Shown: positions 41,426 through 50,256, counted from the stretch's first letter. The stretch: 64,000 nucleotides of DNA from CADEFQ01 sp035433705 (GCA_035433705.1 DAORVK010000001.1:1-64000), one strand, 5' to 3'. The notes: generated from the letters alone by a model not told the origin. Program-made: numbers and translations.

Positions 41426-42299
41426 CGCGCAAGAACAATTCCGGGCCGTCAGTGTTGAGGCGAAAGAGCCCCGGAAAGTCGTGATCGCTGGCGGGATCGA
41501 CATTGATGTCGACATTGAGCTTCGTGTAGCCGAGCCCCAGCGCGAAGCTCGGCTTCCAGCGGTACTGCACGTCGAGGTGGTACTCGCCGAGCGTGCCATC
41601 GATGCCGTCATAACTGGCACTGAAGTATTGCCCCCGCGCAGCGACCGACCAGCGGCCCGCGAAACGCCAGACGCCATCGAGTGCAAGCGTGGGCACGGGC
41701 GCGACACCCGATTCCTCTTCCCGCGCATTGCGATCGACCGCCTCGGCGGCCGCCTTGGCGTCGACCAGATAGAGCCCGATGCCAGCGCCGAGCTCGAAGC
41801 TGTCGCGCTTCAGGAAGGAATGCAGGAACGTGAAGGACAGTGAGCGGTAGTCAAGGGAGGACTCGATGTTCTCGCCGATGAGGAATGTGTCGTCGCCAAA
41901 GACGATGTCCTCATCGAGCACGGTCGCCCCGAAGCGGTTCAGCTTGAAATAGTCGACACGCAGGCGCGTTCGCGCGCCGAAGCGGAAGTAGAGCTCCATG
42001 CGGCCGAGATCGATCGCGTCGTCGAGGCCGAGGAGCTCCTCCGCGTAAATCGGTGTGCCGAGTGTGCCGGGCGCGGCGTTGCCGGGGTCGAGCCGCACGC
42101 GCGTGTCGGCGGTACCCTTGAAGTATGTGGCGCGCAGCGCGAAGCGGTCGGTGATCGGGCTTGCGACCGGCGGGCGCTCCTTGACGAGCGTGTCGGAGGC
42201 GAGCTCGCGCTCGGCGGCGCCGGATGTGGACACCATCGAGGCGGCCGCGAGCGCCATCAGGGTAGCAGCGAGAATCTGATGCATGCAGCGCCGGATCAT
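41415..42299 (-). CDS. Outer-membrane beta-barrel protein
   Basis: 294 residues from ATG 42299; ATG 42284 is an alternative, and the open frame further upstream reads through the hairpin repeat and is not coding. The signal peptide is MIRRCMHQILAATLMALAAAS and beyond. The mature protein has alternating strands (LRVDYFKLNRFGATV, YRSLSFTFLHSF, YHLDVQYRWKPSFALGLGYTK) and ends in RVSF, the terminal Phe typical of Bam-inserted barrels. No specific family recognised. Lies downstream of rho, separated by the copy-2 hairpin. Confidence 0.72.
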   Translation of the reverse strand: MIRRCMHQILAATLMALAAASMVSTSGAAERELASDTLVKERPPVASPITDRFALRATYFKGTADTRVRLDPGNAAPGTLGTPIYAEELLGLDDAIDLGRMELYFRFGARTRLRVDYFKLNRFGATVLDEDIVFGDDTFLIGENIESSLDYRSLSFTFLHSFLKRDSFELGAGIGLYLVDAKAAAEAVDRNAREEESGVAPVPTLALDGVWRFAGRWSVAARGQYFSASYDGIDGTLGEYHLDVQYRWKPSFALGLGYTKLNVDINVDPASDHDFPGLFRLNTDGPELFLRVSF

Positions 42300-42377
42300 C
42301 GCGTATTGGCACGAGCGCCGCCACCGTCGCCGGCCTGCGACGCCAGCGAGTGTGACGGGCCGCACACCGGGCAGGAC

Positions 42378-42453
42378 TGGTGCCGGGTTTTCGGTTATTC
42401 GGTTATTTCGGCGCTCCGCGCCCAATAACCGAATAACCGAAAACCCGGCACCA
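42378..42453. repeat. 30-bp perfect inverted repeat, copy 2 (REPIN/MITE-like hairpin)
   Basis: Arms 42378-42407 and 42424-42453 are perfect reverse complements and identical in sequence to the outer 30 nt of the arms at 30097-30171. The centre differs (GGCGC-TCC-GCGCC inner stem). It lies 4 nt after the rho 3' end. Same outer arms with a different centre is typical of a mobile hairpin element or of REP doublets. Confidence 0.93.
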
Positions 42454-42457
42454 ACTC

Positions 42458-43912
42458 TTACCGCTTCATCGCCTCGAAGAACTCACCGTTCGTCTTCGTA
42501 TCCTTCATCTTGTCGATCAGGAACTCGATCGCAGCGAGCTCGTCCATGGGATGCAGCAGTTTGCGCAGGATCCAGATCTTCGCGAGTTCGCCCGGATCGG
42601 TGATCAGCTCTTCCTTGCGGGTGCCCGAACGGTTGATGTTCACGGCCGGGAAAACGCGCTTTTCCGCGATACGCCGGTCGAGGTGGATTTCGCTGTTACC
42701 CGTGCCCTTGAATTCCTCGTAAATGACATCGTCCATCTTCGAGCCGGTGTCGATCAGCGCGGTCGCAAGGATGGTGAGCGAGCCGCCCTCCTCGATGTTG
42801 CGCGCAGCGCCGAAGAAACGCTTCGGCCGCTGCAGCGCGTTCGCGTCGACGCCGCCGGTCAGCACCTTGCCCGAGCTCGGCACGACAGTGTTGTAGGCAC
42901 GCGCGAGACGCGTGATCGAGTCGAGCAGGATCACGACGTCTTTCTTGTGCTCGACGAGGCGCTTCGCCTTCTCGATCACCATCTCCGCAACCTGCACGTG
43001 GCGCGCGGCCGGCTCGTCGAAGGTTGACGACACTACCTCGCCCTTCACGGTGCGCTGCATCTCGGTGACCTCCTCGGGCCGCTCGTCGATGAGCAGCACG
43101 ATCAGGTGCACCTCCGGGTGGTTCCAGGTGATCGAAGTCGCGATGTTCTGCAGCAGCATCGTCTTGCCGGCCTTCGGCGGCGAGACGATCAGGCCGCGCT
43201 GGCCCTTGCCGATGGGCGCGACGAGATCGATTACACGCGCGGTGAGGTCCTCGGTCGAGCCGTTGCCGCGCTGCAGCTTCAGCCGCTTGGTCGGGTGCAG
43301 CGGCGTGAGGTTCTCGAACAGCACCTTGTTGCGCGAATTCTCGGGCGAATCGAAATTGATCTCGCCGACCTTCAGCAGCGCGAAGTAGCGCTCGCCCTCT
43401 TTCGGCGGGCGGATGAGGCCGGATATCGTGTCGCCGGTGCGCAGGTTGAAGCGACGGATCTGGCTCGGACTGATGTAGATGTCGTCGGGGCCCGCGAGAT
43501 AGGAGCCATCGGCGGAGCGCAGGAAGCCAAAGCCGTCCTGCAGGATCTCGAGCACGCCGTCACCGTGGATGTTCTCGCCGCTTCTCGCGTGCGCCTTCAG
43601 GATCGAGAAGATGATGTCCTGCTTGCGCGAGCGGGCGATGCTCTCGAGGCCAACCGCCTCGGCAACCTTGACGAGTTCGTGGATCGGCTTCGCCTTGAGC
43701 TCGGTGAGGCTCATCGAAGCCCGCGATCGGGTCAGCTCTTCCGGGCTGATGATCTCCGAGTCGTCGATTTCGAACGGCTCGAGCTCGTGCAACTCATCCG
43801 GGCGGCCGTTGCTGCGATTGCCGTCACGGTTGCCGTGACCACTGTGCCGACCACCGCCTCCCTGGCCTTTTCCCTGACGGTTACGGCCCTGATTGCCCAG
43901 ATAGCCTCTCAC
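42458..43912 (-). CDS. rho: Transcription termination factor Rho with N-terminal extension
   Basis: 484 residues. The conserved core begins MSLTELKAKPIHELV at residue 67, followed by the RNA-binding cold-shock domain (DGFGFLRS), Walker A SPPKAGKTML, VLLIDERPEEVTE and the Q/R-loop region GGVDANAL. The 66-residue extension is rich in Gly, Arg and Asn. I keep the GTG start at 43912 because it overlaps the trxA stop as GTGA, suggesting coupling; ATG 43714 would give the short form. Hexameric RNA translocase ending untranslated transcripts. Confidence 0.95.
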   Translation of the reverse strand: MRGYLGNQGRNRQGKGQGGGGRHSGHGNRDGNRSNGRPDELHELEPFEIDDSEIISPEELTRSRASMSLTELKAKPIHELVKVAEAVGLESIARSRKQDIIFSILKAHARSGENIHGDGVLEILQDGFGFLRSADGSYLAGPDDIYISPSQIRRFNLRTGDTISGLIRPPKEGERYFALLKVGEINFDSPENSRNKVLFENLTPLHPTKRLKLQRGNGSTEDLTARVIDLVAPIGKGQRGLIVSPPKAGKTMLLQNIATSITWNHPEVHLIVLLIDERPEEVTEMQRTVKGEVVSSTFDEPAARHVQVAEMVIEKAKRLVEHKKDVVILLDSITRLARAYNTVVPSSGKVLTGGVDANALQRPKRFFGAARNIEEGGSLTILATALIDTGSKMDDVIYEEFKGTGNSEIHLDRRIAEKRVFPAVNINRSGTRKEELITDPGELAKIWILRKLLHPMDELAAIEFLIDKMKDTKTNGEFFEAMKR

Positions 43913-44238
43913 AGGTTGCTGTCCAGGAAGGCCGCGAGCTGGGATTTAGACACGGCGCCCACCTTCTGGGCTTCGACCGCGCCGTTCTTGAAGAGGATCA
44001 GCGTCGGAATGCCGCGGATGCCGAACTTCGGCGGAGTTTGCGGGTTCTCATCGATGTTGAGCTTTGCAATCCGGACCTTGTCCTGATACTCGACGGCGAG
44101 TTCGTCGAGGATCGGCGCGATCATCTTGCAGGGGCCGCACCATTCGGCCCAGAAATCGAGAAGGACGGGTTTCTCGGACTTCAGCACGTCCTGGCTGAAC
44201 GTCGAGTCCGAGGTATGGACTATGTGCGGATTGCTCAC
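43909..44238 (-). CDS. trxA: Thioredoxin 1
   Basis: 109 residues from a GTG at 44238, preceded by GGAGG with 9-nt spacing; the upstream in-frame ATG at 44301 would add 21 atypical residues. WAEWCGPCKM active site (Cys34, Cys37), cis-Pro in GIPTLILF. Main cytoplasmic disulfide reductant, also electron donor to DsbD. The trxA-rho order with divergent rhlB matches E. coli. The 198-bp divergent region (44239-44436) must hold both promoters. Confidence 0.96.
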   Translation of the reverse strand: MSNPHIVHTSDSTFSQDVLKSEKPVLLDFWAEWCGPCKMIAPILDELAVEYQDKVRIAKLNIDENPQTPPKFGIRGIPTLILFKNGAVEAQKVGAVSKSQLAAFLDSNL

Positions 44239-44436
44239 GCGAAGGATCCTCCGGGGGGAATGGAGTCGATTATTGACGGCACAGGTGAAAGGCCGCGCCA
44301 CGGAGTGGCATCAAACGGTTACACTAACGAACTTAAGAAGGAGCTGAGTTGCCGGGACGGCGCGGAATCGGGTTCCGCTGTATCTGGCCCAAATTTTTGC
44401 GCCTTCCGCGCCAATTTGCAAGGGCCTCTCGAAAAA

Positions 44437-45957
44437 ATGACCGATCAACATCTCTCTGAGCTCCGCTTTGCGGACCTCGACCTCACGCCGCCCGTCATGC
44501 AGGGCATCCGGGATGCCGGCTTCGAACGCTGTACCCCGATCCAGGGCGAGACTCTGCCCATCGCGCTCAGCGGGCGCGACGTCGCCGGCCAGGCGCAGAC
44601 GGGTACCGGCAAGACCGCGGCGTTCCTCGTGGCGATCTTCCAGCGTCTGCTCACGCACCCCCCCGCCGCGACCCGCGGCCCCACATCGATCCGTGCGATC
44701 GTGGTCGCACCGACCCGCGAACTCGCCGTGCAGATCCACAACGATGCGCTGGTCCTTGGCAGGCACACCGGGCTGAAGCTCGCGGTGGTCTTCGGCGGCG
44801 TCGACTACGACAAGCAGAGAAAACAGCTCGCCGACGGCGTCGACGTGCTGATCGGCACGCCCGGTCGCATCATCGATTACTTCAAGCAGCACGTATACGA
44901 CATGCGCCATGCGCAGGTCGCGGTGCTCGATGAGGCCGACCGCATGTTCGACCTCGGCTTCATCGCGGACATCCGCTTCATCCTGCGCCGGCTGCCGAAG
45001 CCCGAACATCGGCAGTCGATGCTCTTCTCCGCGACCCTCTCGCACCGCGTGCTCGAGCTCGCCTACGAGCACATGAACAACCCCGAGCTCGTGCGCATCG
45101 AGCCCGACAAGGTCACCACCGATCGCGTGCGTCAAACCATTTACTTCCCCGCAATGGAGGAGAAGATCCCGCTGCTGGTCGGTCTCCTGCGCCAGGCCGA
45201 CGCGCGCCGCACGATGGTGTTCGTCAACACCAAGCGCGTCGCCGAACGGCTCGAAGCCGCGCTCATCGCGAACGGGTTTTCCGCGCAGGCGATCTCGGGC
45301 GATGTGCCGCAGAAGAAGCGCCTCACCTTCCTGCGCGACTTCCACAACGGCGATCTCGCGGTGCTGATCGCGACCGACGTCGCCTCGCGCGGCCTGCACG
45401 TGCCTGACGTGAGCCACGTGTTCAACTTTGACCTGCCGCAGGACGCCCCCGACTACGTCCACCGCATCGGACGCACCGCGCGCGCCGGTGCCGAGGGCGA
45501 CGCCATCAGTTTCGGCTGTGAGGAATACGCGGTCAGCCTGCCCGACATCGAGGCCTACATCGGCCGCAAGATTCCCGTCGAGGCGATCGCCCCGGGGCAG
45601 CTCGCCGAGATCACGCTGCCGCCGCACAGCGCCTGGCGACCGCACGGCCCGCGTCGTCCCGTGGAGGGGCGTCGCGGCGGGGGCGGCCGGCCCGGCAGCA
45701 GCAGTCGTCCCCGGGGCCGCTCGGGTCCGCCTCGCCATGGCGAGCGGCCGCACGGCGCCCTCGCACCGCACTCCGCCGCGAAGACACCGCACGCCGCCGC
45801 GAACGCGCTGCACGCCGCAAAGACACCGCACGCTCCATCGGAGAACGCCGCTGCCGACGGCGCTCCGAAGCCCCGCCGGCGACGGCGTGGGGGTCGTGGC
45901 CGAGGCGGTCCGGGCAAAAATGGTGGTGATGCAGGCGGCGGCGCTCCCGCGCCCTGA
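44437..45957 (+). CDS. rhlB: DEAD-box RNA helicase RhlB
   Basis: 506 residues from ATG 44437. Q motif (FERCTPIQ), AQTGTGKT, PTRELAVQ, DEAD, SAT, and HRIGRTARAG are all present. The order beside trxA-rho identifies RhlB, the RNA-degradosome helicase. The C-terminal ~100 residues are a low-complexity basic tail with glycine/arginine runs and repeated AAKTPHA units, a likely RNA- or partner-binding extension. It diverges from trxA and converges with the HAD gene (20 nt between stops). Confidence 0.93.
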   Translation: MTDQHLSELRFADLDLTPPVMQGIRDAGFERCTPIQGETLPIALSGRDVAGQAQTGTGKTAAFLVAIFQRLLTHPPAATRGPTSIRAIVVAPTRELAVQIHNDALVLGRHTGLKLAVVFGGVDYDKQRKQLADGVDVLIGTPGRIIDYFKQHVYDMRHAQVAVLDEADRMFDLGFIADIRFILRRLPKPEHRQSMLFSATLSHRVLELAYEHMNNPELVRIEPDKVTTDRVRQTIYFPAMEEKIPLLVGLLRQADARRTMVFVNTKRVAERLEAALIANGFSAQAISGDVPQKKRLTFLRDFHNGDLAVLIATDVASRGLHVPDVSHVFNFDLPQDAPDYVHRIGRTARAGAEGDAISFGCEEYAVSLPDIEAYIGRKIPVEAIAPGQLAEITLPPHSAWRPHGPRRPVEGRRGGGGRPGSSSRPRGRSGPPRHGERPHGALAPHSAAKTPHAAANALHAAKTPHAPSENAAADGAPKPRRRRRGGRGRGGPGKNGGDAGGGAPAP

Positions 45958-45977
45958 GCAACCCCCGGATCAGCGCT

Positions 45978-46649
45978 TCAATGGGTCGCGCGTAGCAGGT
46001 CGGCGATATGGTCGACAGCGGGAAATTCAGGATGATCACGCAGCGCGCGCGAGGTGTCGGGACGGCGCACAGCGATTACACAAGCGATGCCGGCTTCCCG
46101 AGCGGCCTGCAGCACCGGCGGGCTGTCGTCGACGAAGAGCGAGCGCGCCGGATCGAAGGGCTCGGCCGCACGTACACCCTGCCAGAAACGTGGGTCTTCC
46201 TTCGGTGCGCCGAAGCTGCGCGAGCTCCAGGCTGCATCGAAATAGCCCCGCACGGCCGTGGCCTCATCCTTGATGGCGAGCGTGACAGGATGCGCGTTCG
46301 TCAGCAGCACGAGCCGCTTGCCGAGCGCGCGCAAGCTGGCCAGAAGCTGGCGCGCCCCCGGCAGCCAGGCAATGCGCGCGCGCTCCTCGCGATGCACGCC
46401 AGCGACATCGATGCCCAGCTCGCGCGACCAGTAGTCGATGTCGTACCAGTCGAGCGTACCCTCGACCGCCTTGAAGCGCGGAGCGAGCGAGTGCAGCGCC
46501 GCCTCGTGCGTGACGCCCGTGCGCAATGCCCACTCGCGCGGGATCCGCTCGAGCCAGATGTAATTGTCGTACGCGAGGTCAAGCAGAGTGCCATCCAGAT
46601 CGAGCAGGACCGTATCGATGTGCGAGAGATCAACCAGGGGGGAGTGCAT
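45978..46649 (-). CDS. yrfG: HAD-superfamily phosphatase, YrfG-like (GMP/IMP nucleotidase)
   Basis: 223 residues from ATG 46649, which yields IDTVLLDLDGTLLDL at the N terminus with the nucleophilic Asp. Later HAD motifs are LVLLTNAHP and the DDSPPVLQAARE segment with catalytic Asp residues. YrfG (NudK-type neighbour) dephosphorylates purine monophosphates. The gene name rests on overall pattern. It diverges from the PHP-domain RNase gene. Confidence 0.85.
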   Translation of the reverse strand: MHSPLVDLSHIDTVLLDLDGTLLDLAYDNYIWLERIPREWALRTGVTHEAALHSLAPRFKAVEGTLDWYDIDYWSRELGIDVAGVHREERARIAWLPGARQLLASLRALGKRLVLLTNAHPVTLAIKDEATAVRGYFDAAWSSRSFGAPKEDPRFWQGVRAAEPFDPARSLFVDDSPPVLQAAREAGIACVIAVRRPDTSRALRDHPEFPAVDHIADLLRATH

Positions 46650-46722
46650 GGCGCCGCATGATAGCGAACTGCAAACAGACTTCAGCCGGAGGCGTATCCT
46701 GCCTCTGGCCCTTGACCCGCTC

Positions 46723-47565
46723 ATGCCAGACCTCATCGACCTCCACACCCACAGCAACCGTTCCGACGGAGTGCTTTCCCCCACCGCCCTCGTCGCGCGC
46801 GCGGCGGCACGCGGCGTCAGCCTGCTCGCGCTCACCGATCACGACACGGTGGCGGGCTGCGACGAGGCGCGCGCCGCCTGCCAGGCGGCCGGCATCCGCT
46901 TCGTCGCCGGCATCGAGATTTCGACCCAGTGGCGCGGCCAGGCGATCCATGTCGTCGGGCTCGGGGTGGACACCGCTGCCTCCGCGCTCGCGGCACAGGT
47001 CGACGATGTCGCGAAACGCCGGCACGAGCGGGTACTGGCGATCGGCGATCGGCTCACCACGCGCGGCCGCATCGCGGGCCGGGAAGTCGCAGCGAGCGCA
47101 CTCGCCGGCGGCGGCGTCCCGACGCGCATGCATCTTGCGCGCGCGCTCGTCTCCCACGGGTTCGCGGATGACACTCAGCAGGCCTTCGACAAATGGCTCA
47201 ACCGCGGCCGGCCCGGGCACGTGCCGGTCGAGTGGCCCGAGCTGGCCGATGCGCTGCCCCGGCTCGCGGGCGCCTGCCGGGCCACAGTGCTCGCCCATCC
47301 GCATCGCTACCGCCTCTCGGGCGGCGCGCTGCGGCAGCTCGCGACGGACTTCGCGGCAGGGGGCGGGGTGGCGCTCGAGGTCAGCATGGCGGGCATGGGC
47401 CCCGGGGACCGTGACCGCATCGCCTCGCTCGCGCGCCGCCAGGGCCTCGCGGGCTCCGCCGGGTCCGATTTCCACGATCCTGCCGTACCATGGAATCCGC
47501 CGGGTCGCTTCGCTAAGCTTGCCGAGGGCATCACTCCCGTTACAGAGCGCCTCGACGACGCGTGA
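46723..47565 (+). CDS. rnm: PHP-domain RNase AM (YciV/TrpH-like)
   Basis: 280 residues from ATG 46723, beginning MPDLIDLHTHSNRSDG. Metal-binding PHP motifs follow: ALTDHDTVAG, AGIEIS, AHPHRYRLS and GSDFHDPA. RNase AM (YciV, also called TrpH) trims 5' ends of rRNA and short RNA in E. coli. ATG 46648 is a possible earlier start but would overlap the divergent gene. Its stop overlaps the next start (ATGA). Confidence 0.87.
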   Translation: MPDLIDLHTHSNRSDGVLSPTALVARAAARGVSLLALTDHDTVAGCDEARAACQAAGIRFVAGIEISTQWRGQAIHVVGLGVDTAASALAAQVDDVAKRRHERVLAIGDRLTTRGRIAGREVAASALAGGGVPTRMHLARALVSHGFADDTQQAFDKWLNRGRPGHVPVEWPELADALPRLAGACRATVLAHPHRYRLSGGALRQLATDFAAGGGVALEVSMAGMGPGDRDRIASLARRQGLAGSAGSDFHDPAVPWNPPGRFAKLAEGITPVTERLDDA

Positions 47566-47789
47566 TGGTCGAAATCGAAGACAACGTCGATCGCGAACTG
47601 TTCCGCAATATCGAGAAGTTGCGGCAGCTGCGCATCGAGCACCGGGACCTCGATCAGGTGATCGAGAGGTTGTCGATGGATATCCACATCGATGAGCTGC
47701 AGTTGAAGCGTCTCAAGAAGCGCAAGCTCGGCCTCAAGGACCAGATCACACGTCTCGAAAGCGAACTGATCCCCGATCTCAATGCCTAA
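47562..47789 (+). CDS. YdcH-like DUF465 protein
   Basis: 75 residues, highly charged coiled coil (RIEHRDLDQVIERLS, LKRLKKRKLGLKDQI), matching the small DUF465/YdcH family. Function unknown. It overlaps the preceding RNase gene by ATGA and the following MscS gene by 8 nt. Start at ATG 47562; ATG 47565 directly follows. Confidence 0.85.
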   Translation: MMVEIEDNVDRELFRNIEKLRQLRIEHRDLDQVIERLSMDIHIDELQLKRLKKRKLGLKDQITRLESELIPDLNA

Positions 47790-49137
47790 ATCCGCAACCA
47801 ACACGCGTGATTTTTTCGCGCACCTCACCGACCCTCCGGTCCTCGCCCAGTTGTTCGCTGTCCTGATTGCGCTGCTCGTCGCAGTCGCCGCGGGCAGCCT
47901 GTTTCGCGCGTGGTACCGCAAGCGCCGCGGGGCCACGCCGGGCGTGAGCTTCACGGGCCGGATCGTCGAGGCGGTCATCATCCTCGCGCCGATTCTCGTG
48001 ATGCTCGCGCTGCTCGCCGGCACACGCGTCGTGTTCGATTCTCTCGACATGGAGAACTCGATCATCGACCGGGTGCTGCAACTCGCGGCGGCGCTCGTGC
48101 TCGTGCGGCTCGCCGTCTATGTGCTGCGCCAGCTGCTCGGCGAGAACTCATGGCTCAAGGGCTGGCAGAACCAGCTCACGTTCGCCGTGTGGCTCGCGGT
48201 TGCGTTCGAGCTGCTCGGCTGGTTCGAGCGCGTCGAACGCGCGCTGAACAACATCGACCTGCTGCCCGGCAAAGCGTCCTTCACGATCTGGGAGCTGATC
48301 AAGGCGCTCGTGATCGTCACGGTCGCTGTCATCGTCACTTCGCTGATCGGGCGTACGATCGAGCAGCGCGTGATGAAGGTCAACGCGCTCGCGCTGTCGA
48401 CCCGCATCGGCATCTCCAAGTTCTCGTACTTCTTCCTGATCAGCCTCGGCTTGCTGCTCGGCATCAATGCGGCGGGCGTCGATCTGACGGCGCTGACCCT
48501 GCTCACCGGCGCGATCGGAGTCGGCCTCGGCTTTGGCCTGCAGGCGATCGCGAGCAACTTCGTGTCGGGCTTCGTGCTGCTGATGGACAAGTCGATCAAG
48601 CCGGGCGACGTGATCAGCTTCACAGGCGTCACGCCCGGTGGGTCGGGCGGCTCGACGACCGACAATTTCGGCTGGGTGCAGGAGCTGCGCGGCCGTTATA
48701 TCGTCGTGCGCGATCGCGACGGCGTCGAGACCCTCGTGCCGAACCAGTTCCTGATCAACAACGCGGTGATCAACTGGAGCTATTCTGACGCGCGCGTCCG
48801 CCTGCGCCTGCCGGTGATGGTGAGCTATCAGGACGACCCTGAAAATGCTCTCGCCTTGCTGCGGACGGCCGCGGCCGACCACCCGCGCATCCTGAAGGAG
48901 CCGGGCCCGGCCACGCGCCTGATGTCGTTCGAGGATTACGGCATGCGGCTCGAAGTGCGCTTCTGGATCGCCGACCCCATGAACGGCGTGAACAATGTGC
49001 GCTCTGACGTGAACCGCGCGATCTTTCGCCTCTTCCGCGAGGCCGGCATCACGATCCCGGTCGCGCAGCGCGAGCTGCGCATGCTGCCTTCAACCTCCCA
49101 TGCCGATATACGTTTCGCGCCAGGTCGAGATACCTGA
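47782..49137 (+). CDS. MscS-family mechanosensitive channel
   Basis: 451 residues. Several N-terminal membrane helices precede the pore-lining helix and beta domain typical of MscS: GAIGVGLGFGLQAIASNFVSG, MDKSIKPGDVI, and RDRDGVETLVPNQFLINN. An insertion (TPGGSGGSTTDN) sits in the beta domain. Such channels release solutes on hypo-osmotic shock. It overlaps the genes on both sides (47782-47789 and 49100-49137), an unusually dense arrangement. Larger than E. coli MscS (286 aa), with extra helices. Confidence 0.9.
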   Translation: MPKSATNTRDFFAHLTDPPVLAQLFAVLIALLVAVAAGSLFRAWYRKRRGATPGVSFTGRIVEAVIILAPILVMLALLAGTRVVFDSLDMENSIIDRVLQLAAALVLVRLAVYVLRQLLGENSWLKGWQNQLTFAVWLAVAFELLGWFERVERALNNIDLLPGKASFTIWELIKALVIVTVAVIVTSLIGRTIEQRVMKVNALALSTRIGISKFSYFFLISLGLLLGINAAGVDLTALTLLTGAIGVGLGFGLQAIASNFVSGFVLLMDKSIKPGDVISFTGVTPGGSGGSTTDNFGWVQELRGRYIVVRDRDGVETLVPNQFLINNAVINWSYSDARVRLRLPVMVSYQDDPENALALLRTAAADHPRILKEPGPATRLMSFEDYGMRLEVRFWIADPMNGVNNVRSDVNRAIFRLFREAGITIPVAQRELRMLPSTSHADIRFAPGRDT

Positions 49138-49525
49138 CTCCGACCTCGCGGTGACGTTCATGCGCTCGTCGGGCCCCGGCGGGCAGAACGTCAACAAGGT
49201 CGCGTCGGCCGTGCAGTTGCGCTTCGACCTCGCAGGCAGCTCCGCGCTCGCGCCGCGCGTGAAGGCACGGTTGCGCGCCCTCGCCGGTCAGCGGCTCACA
49301 AGTGACGGCGCGATCCTGATTCAGGCGCGCTCGCACCGCAGCCAGAGCGACAATCGCCGCGAAGCCGAAGAGCGCCTTGCAGCGCTCGTGCGGCTCGCGC
49401 TCGTCGAACCGAAGGTGCGCCGGGCGACGAAGCCGACGCGCGCATCGCAGGAGAGGCGGCTCGCCTCCAAGGCGCGGGCGCAGCGGGCGAAGCGCCTGCG
49501 CAGCCGCGTTGGCCGCGACGAGTGA
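49100..49525 (+). CDS. arfB: Alternative ribosome-rescue factor / peptidyl-tRNA hydrolase ArfB
   Basis: 141 residues. The class I release-factor domain has the catalytic GGQ motif in SSGPGGQNVNKVASAV, and the C-terminal tail is very basic (RRLASKARAQRAKRLRSR), inserting into the ribosomal mRNA channel. ArfB frees stalled ribosomes without a stop codon. ATG 49100 gives a 38-nt overlap with the MscS gene in another frame. Confidence 0.92.
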   Translation: MPIYVSRQVEIPDSDLAVTFMRSSGPGGQNVNKVASAVQLRFDLAGSSALAPRVKARLRALAGQRLTSDGAILIQARSHRSQSDNRREAEERLAALVRLALVEPKVRRATKPTRASQERRLASKARAQRAKRLRSRVGRDE

Positions 49526-49568
49526 GAAAGACCTTGCCCGCCTTGGCCCGCCCCGGCCCGGCCTTCTG

Positions 49569-50222
49569 CTATCCCGGCGGCTTGTCGCCCGCAAACGGGA
49601 TCGGTGTTGCACCGGTGACGACGCCGATCGTCGCCCGATCACTCACGTAGAGCTTCACTTCGCGCTCGAACCTGAGCGGGCCGCGCACAGAGGCGCCCGG
49701 CCCGACGACGATCACCGGCACCTTGTCCGAAAACGACAGCGAAATTCCCTTTGATTTCTTCACCGTGACTCCGCCGCCCACCTGCGAGCCAGCGCCCACT
49801 GTGACATCGCCCTGCATCGTCTCGATGCCACCGCCCACGTGCGCCGCATCGAGCGTGATGTGGCCGTTGACGTTCTCGAGCCTGCCCTTCACATCCGCGC
49901 CCTTCTGCAGCGTGATGGCGCCATTGACGGTCGAGACATCGCCGCCGACGCGGGCCCCAGCTCCGACCTTGATGGCACCATTGACGGTGGAAGCCGAATC
50001 AGCCATCGCGCGATCGCCGAGGGTGATCGCGCCGTTGATGGTACCGGCCTCCTTGACCACGGCATCGGCCGCAACGTCGACGGCGCCATTGACGGTCGTC
50101 GCGTCCGCAGCGGGCTGACCGGCCGCGACCGAGACCGCGCCGTTGATGTGCTCGCCGCCTTCATGCTGGAGGCACCCGATGCTCGCAAACACGGGCGCGA
50201 GCACAAAAACATATCTCAGCAT
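49569..50222 (-). CDS. Polymer-forming (bactofilin-like) beta-helix lipoprotein
   Basis: 217 residues from ATG 50222, preceded by GGGAGAGG. The lipoprotein signal ends FASIGC. The mature part is six to seven rungs of about 18 residues built on [TI]xNGA[VI]xV (TVNGAVDV, TINGAITL, TVNGAIKV, TVNGAITL, NVNGHITL), a right-handed beta-helix pattern like bactofilins and DUF4097/DUF2807-type domains. Likely periplasmic or surface-attached; function unknown. Convergent with arfB. Confidence 0.75.
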   Translation of the reverse strand: MLRYVFVLAPVFASIGCLQHEGGEHINGAVSVAAGQPAADATTVNGAVDVAADAVVKEAGTINGAITLGDRAMADSASTVNGAIKVGAGARVGGDVSTVNGAITLQKGADVKGRLENVNGHITLDAAHVGGGIETMQGDVTVGAGSQVGGGVTVKKSKGISLSFSDKVPVIVVGPGASVRGPLRFEREVKLYVSDRATIGVVTGATPIPFAGDKPPG

Positions 50223-50256
50223 GGCCCTCTCCCTGGCTGCCTCAGTCGCCTCCAGT

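Noticed and set aside
44338..44351. AAGGAG followed by TTG in the trxA-rhlB region, as a leader peptide start
   Set aside because: The resulting ~36-codon frame has no similarity and overlaps rhlB out of frame; could be chance. No support beyond the ribosome-site-like motif.
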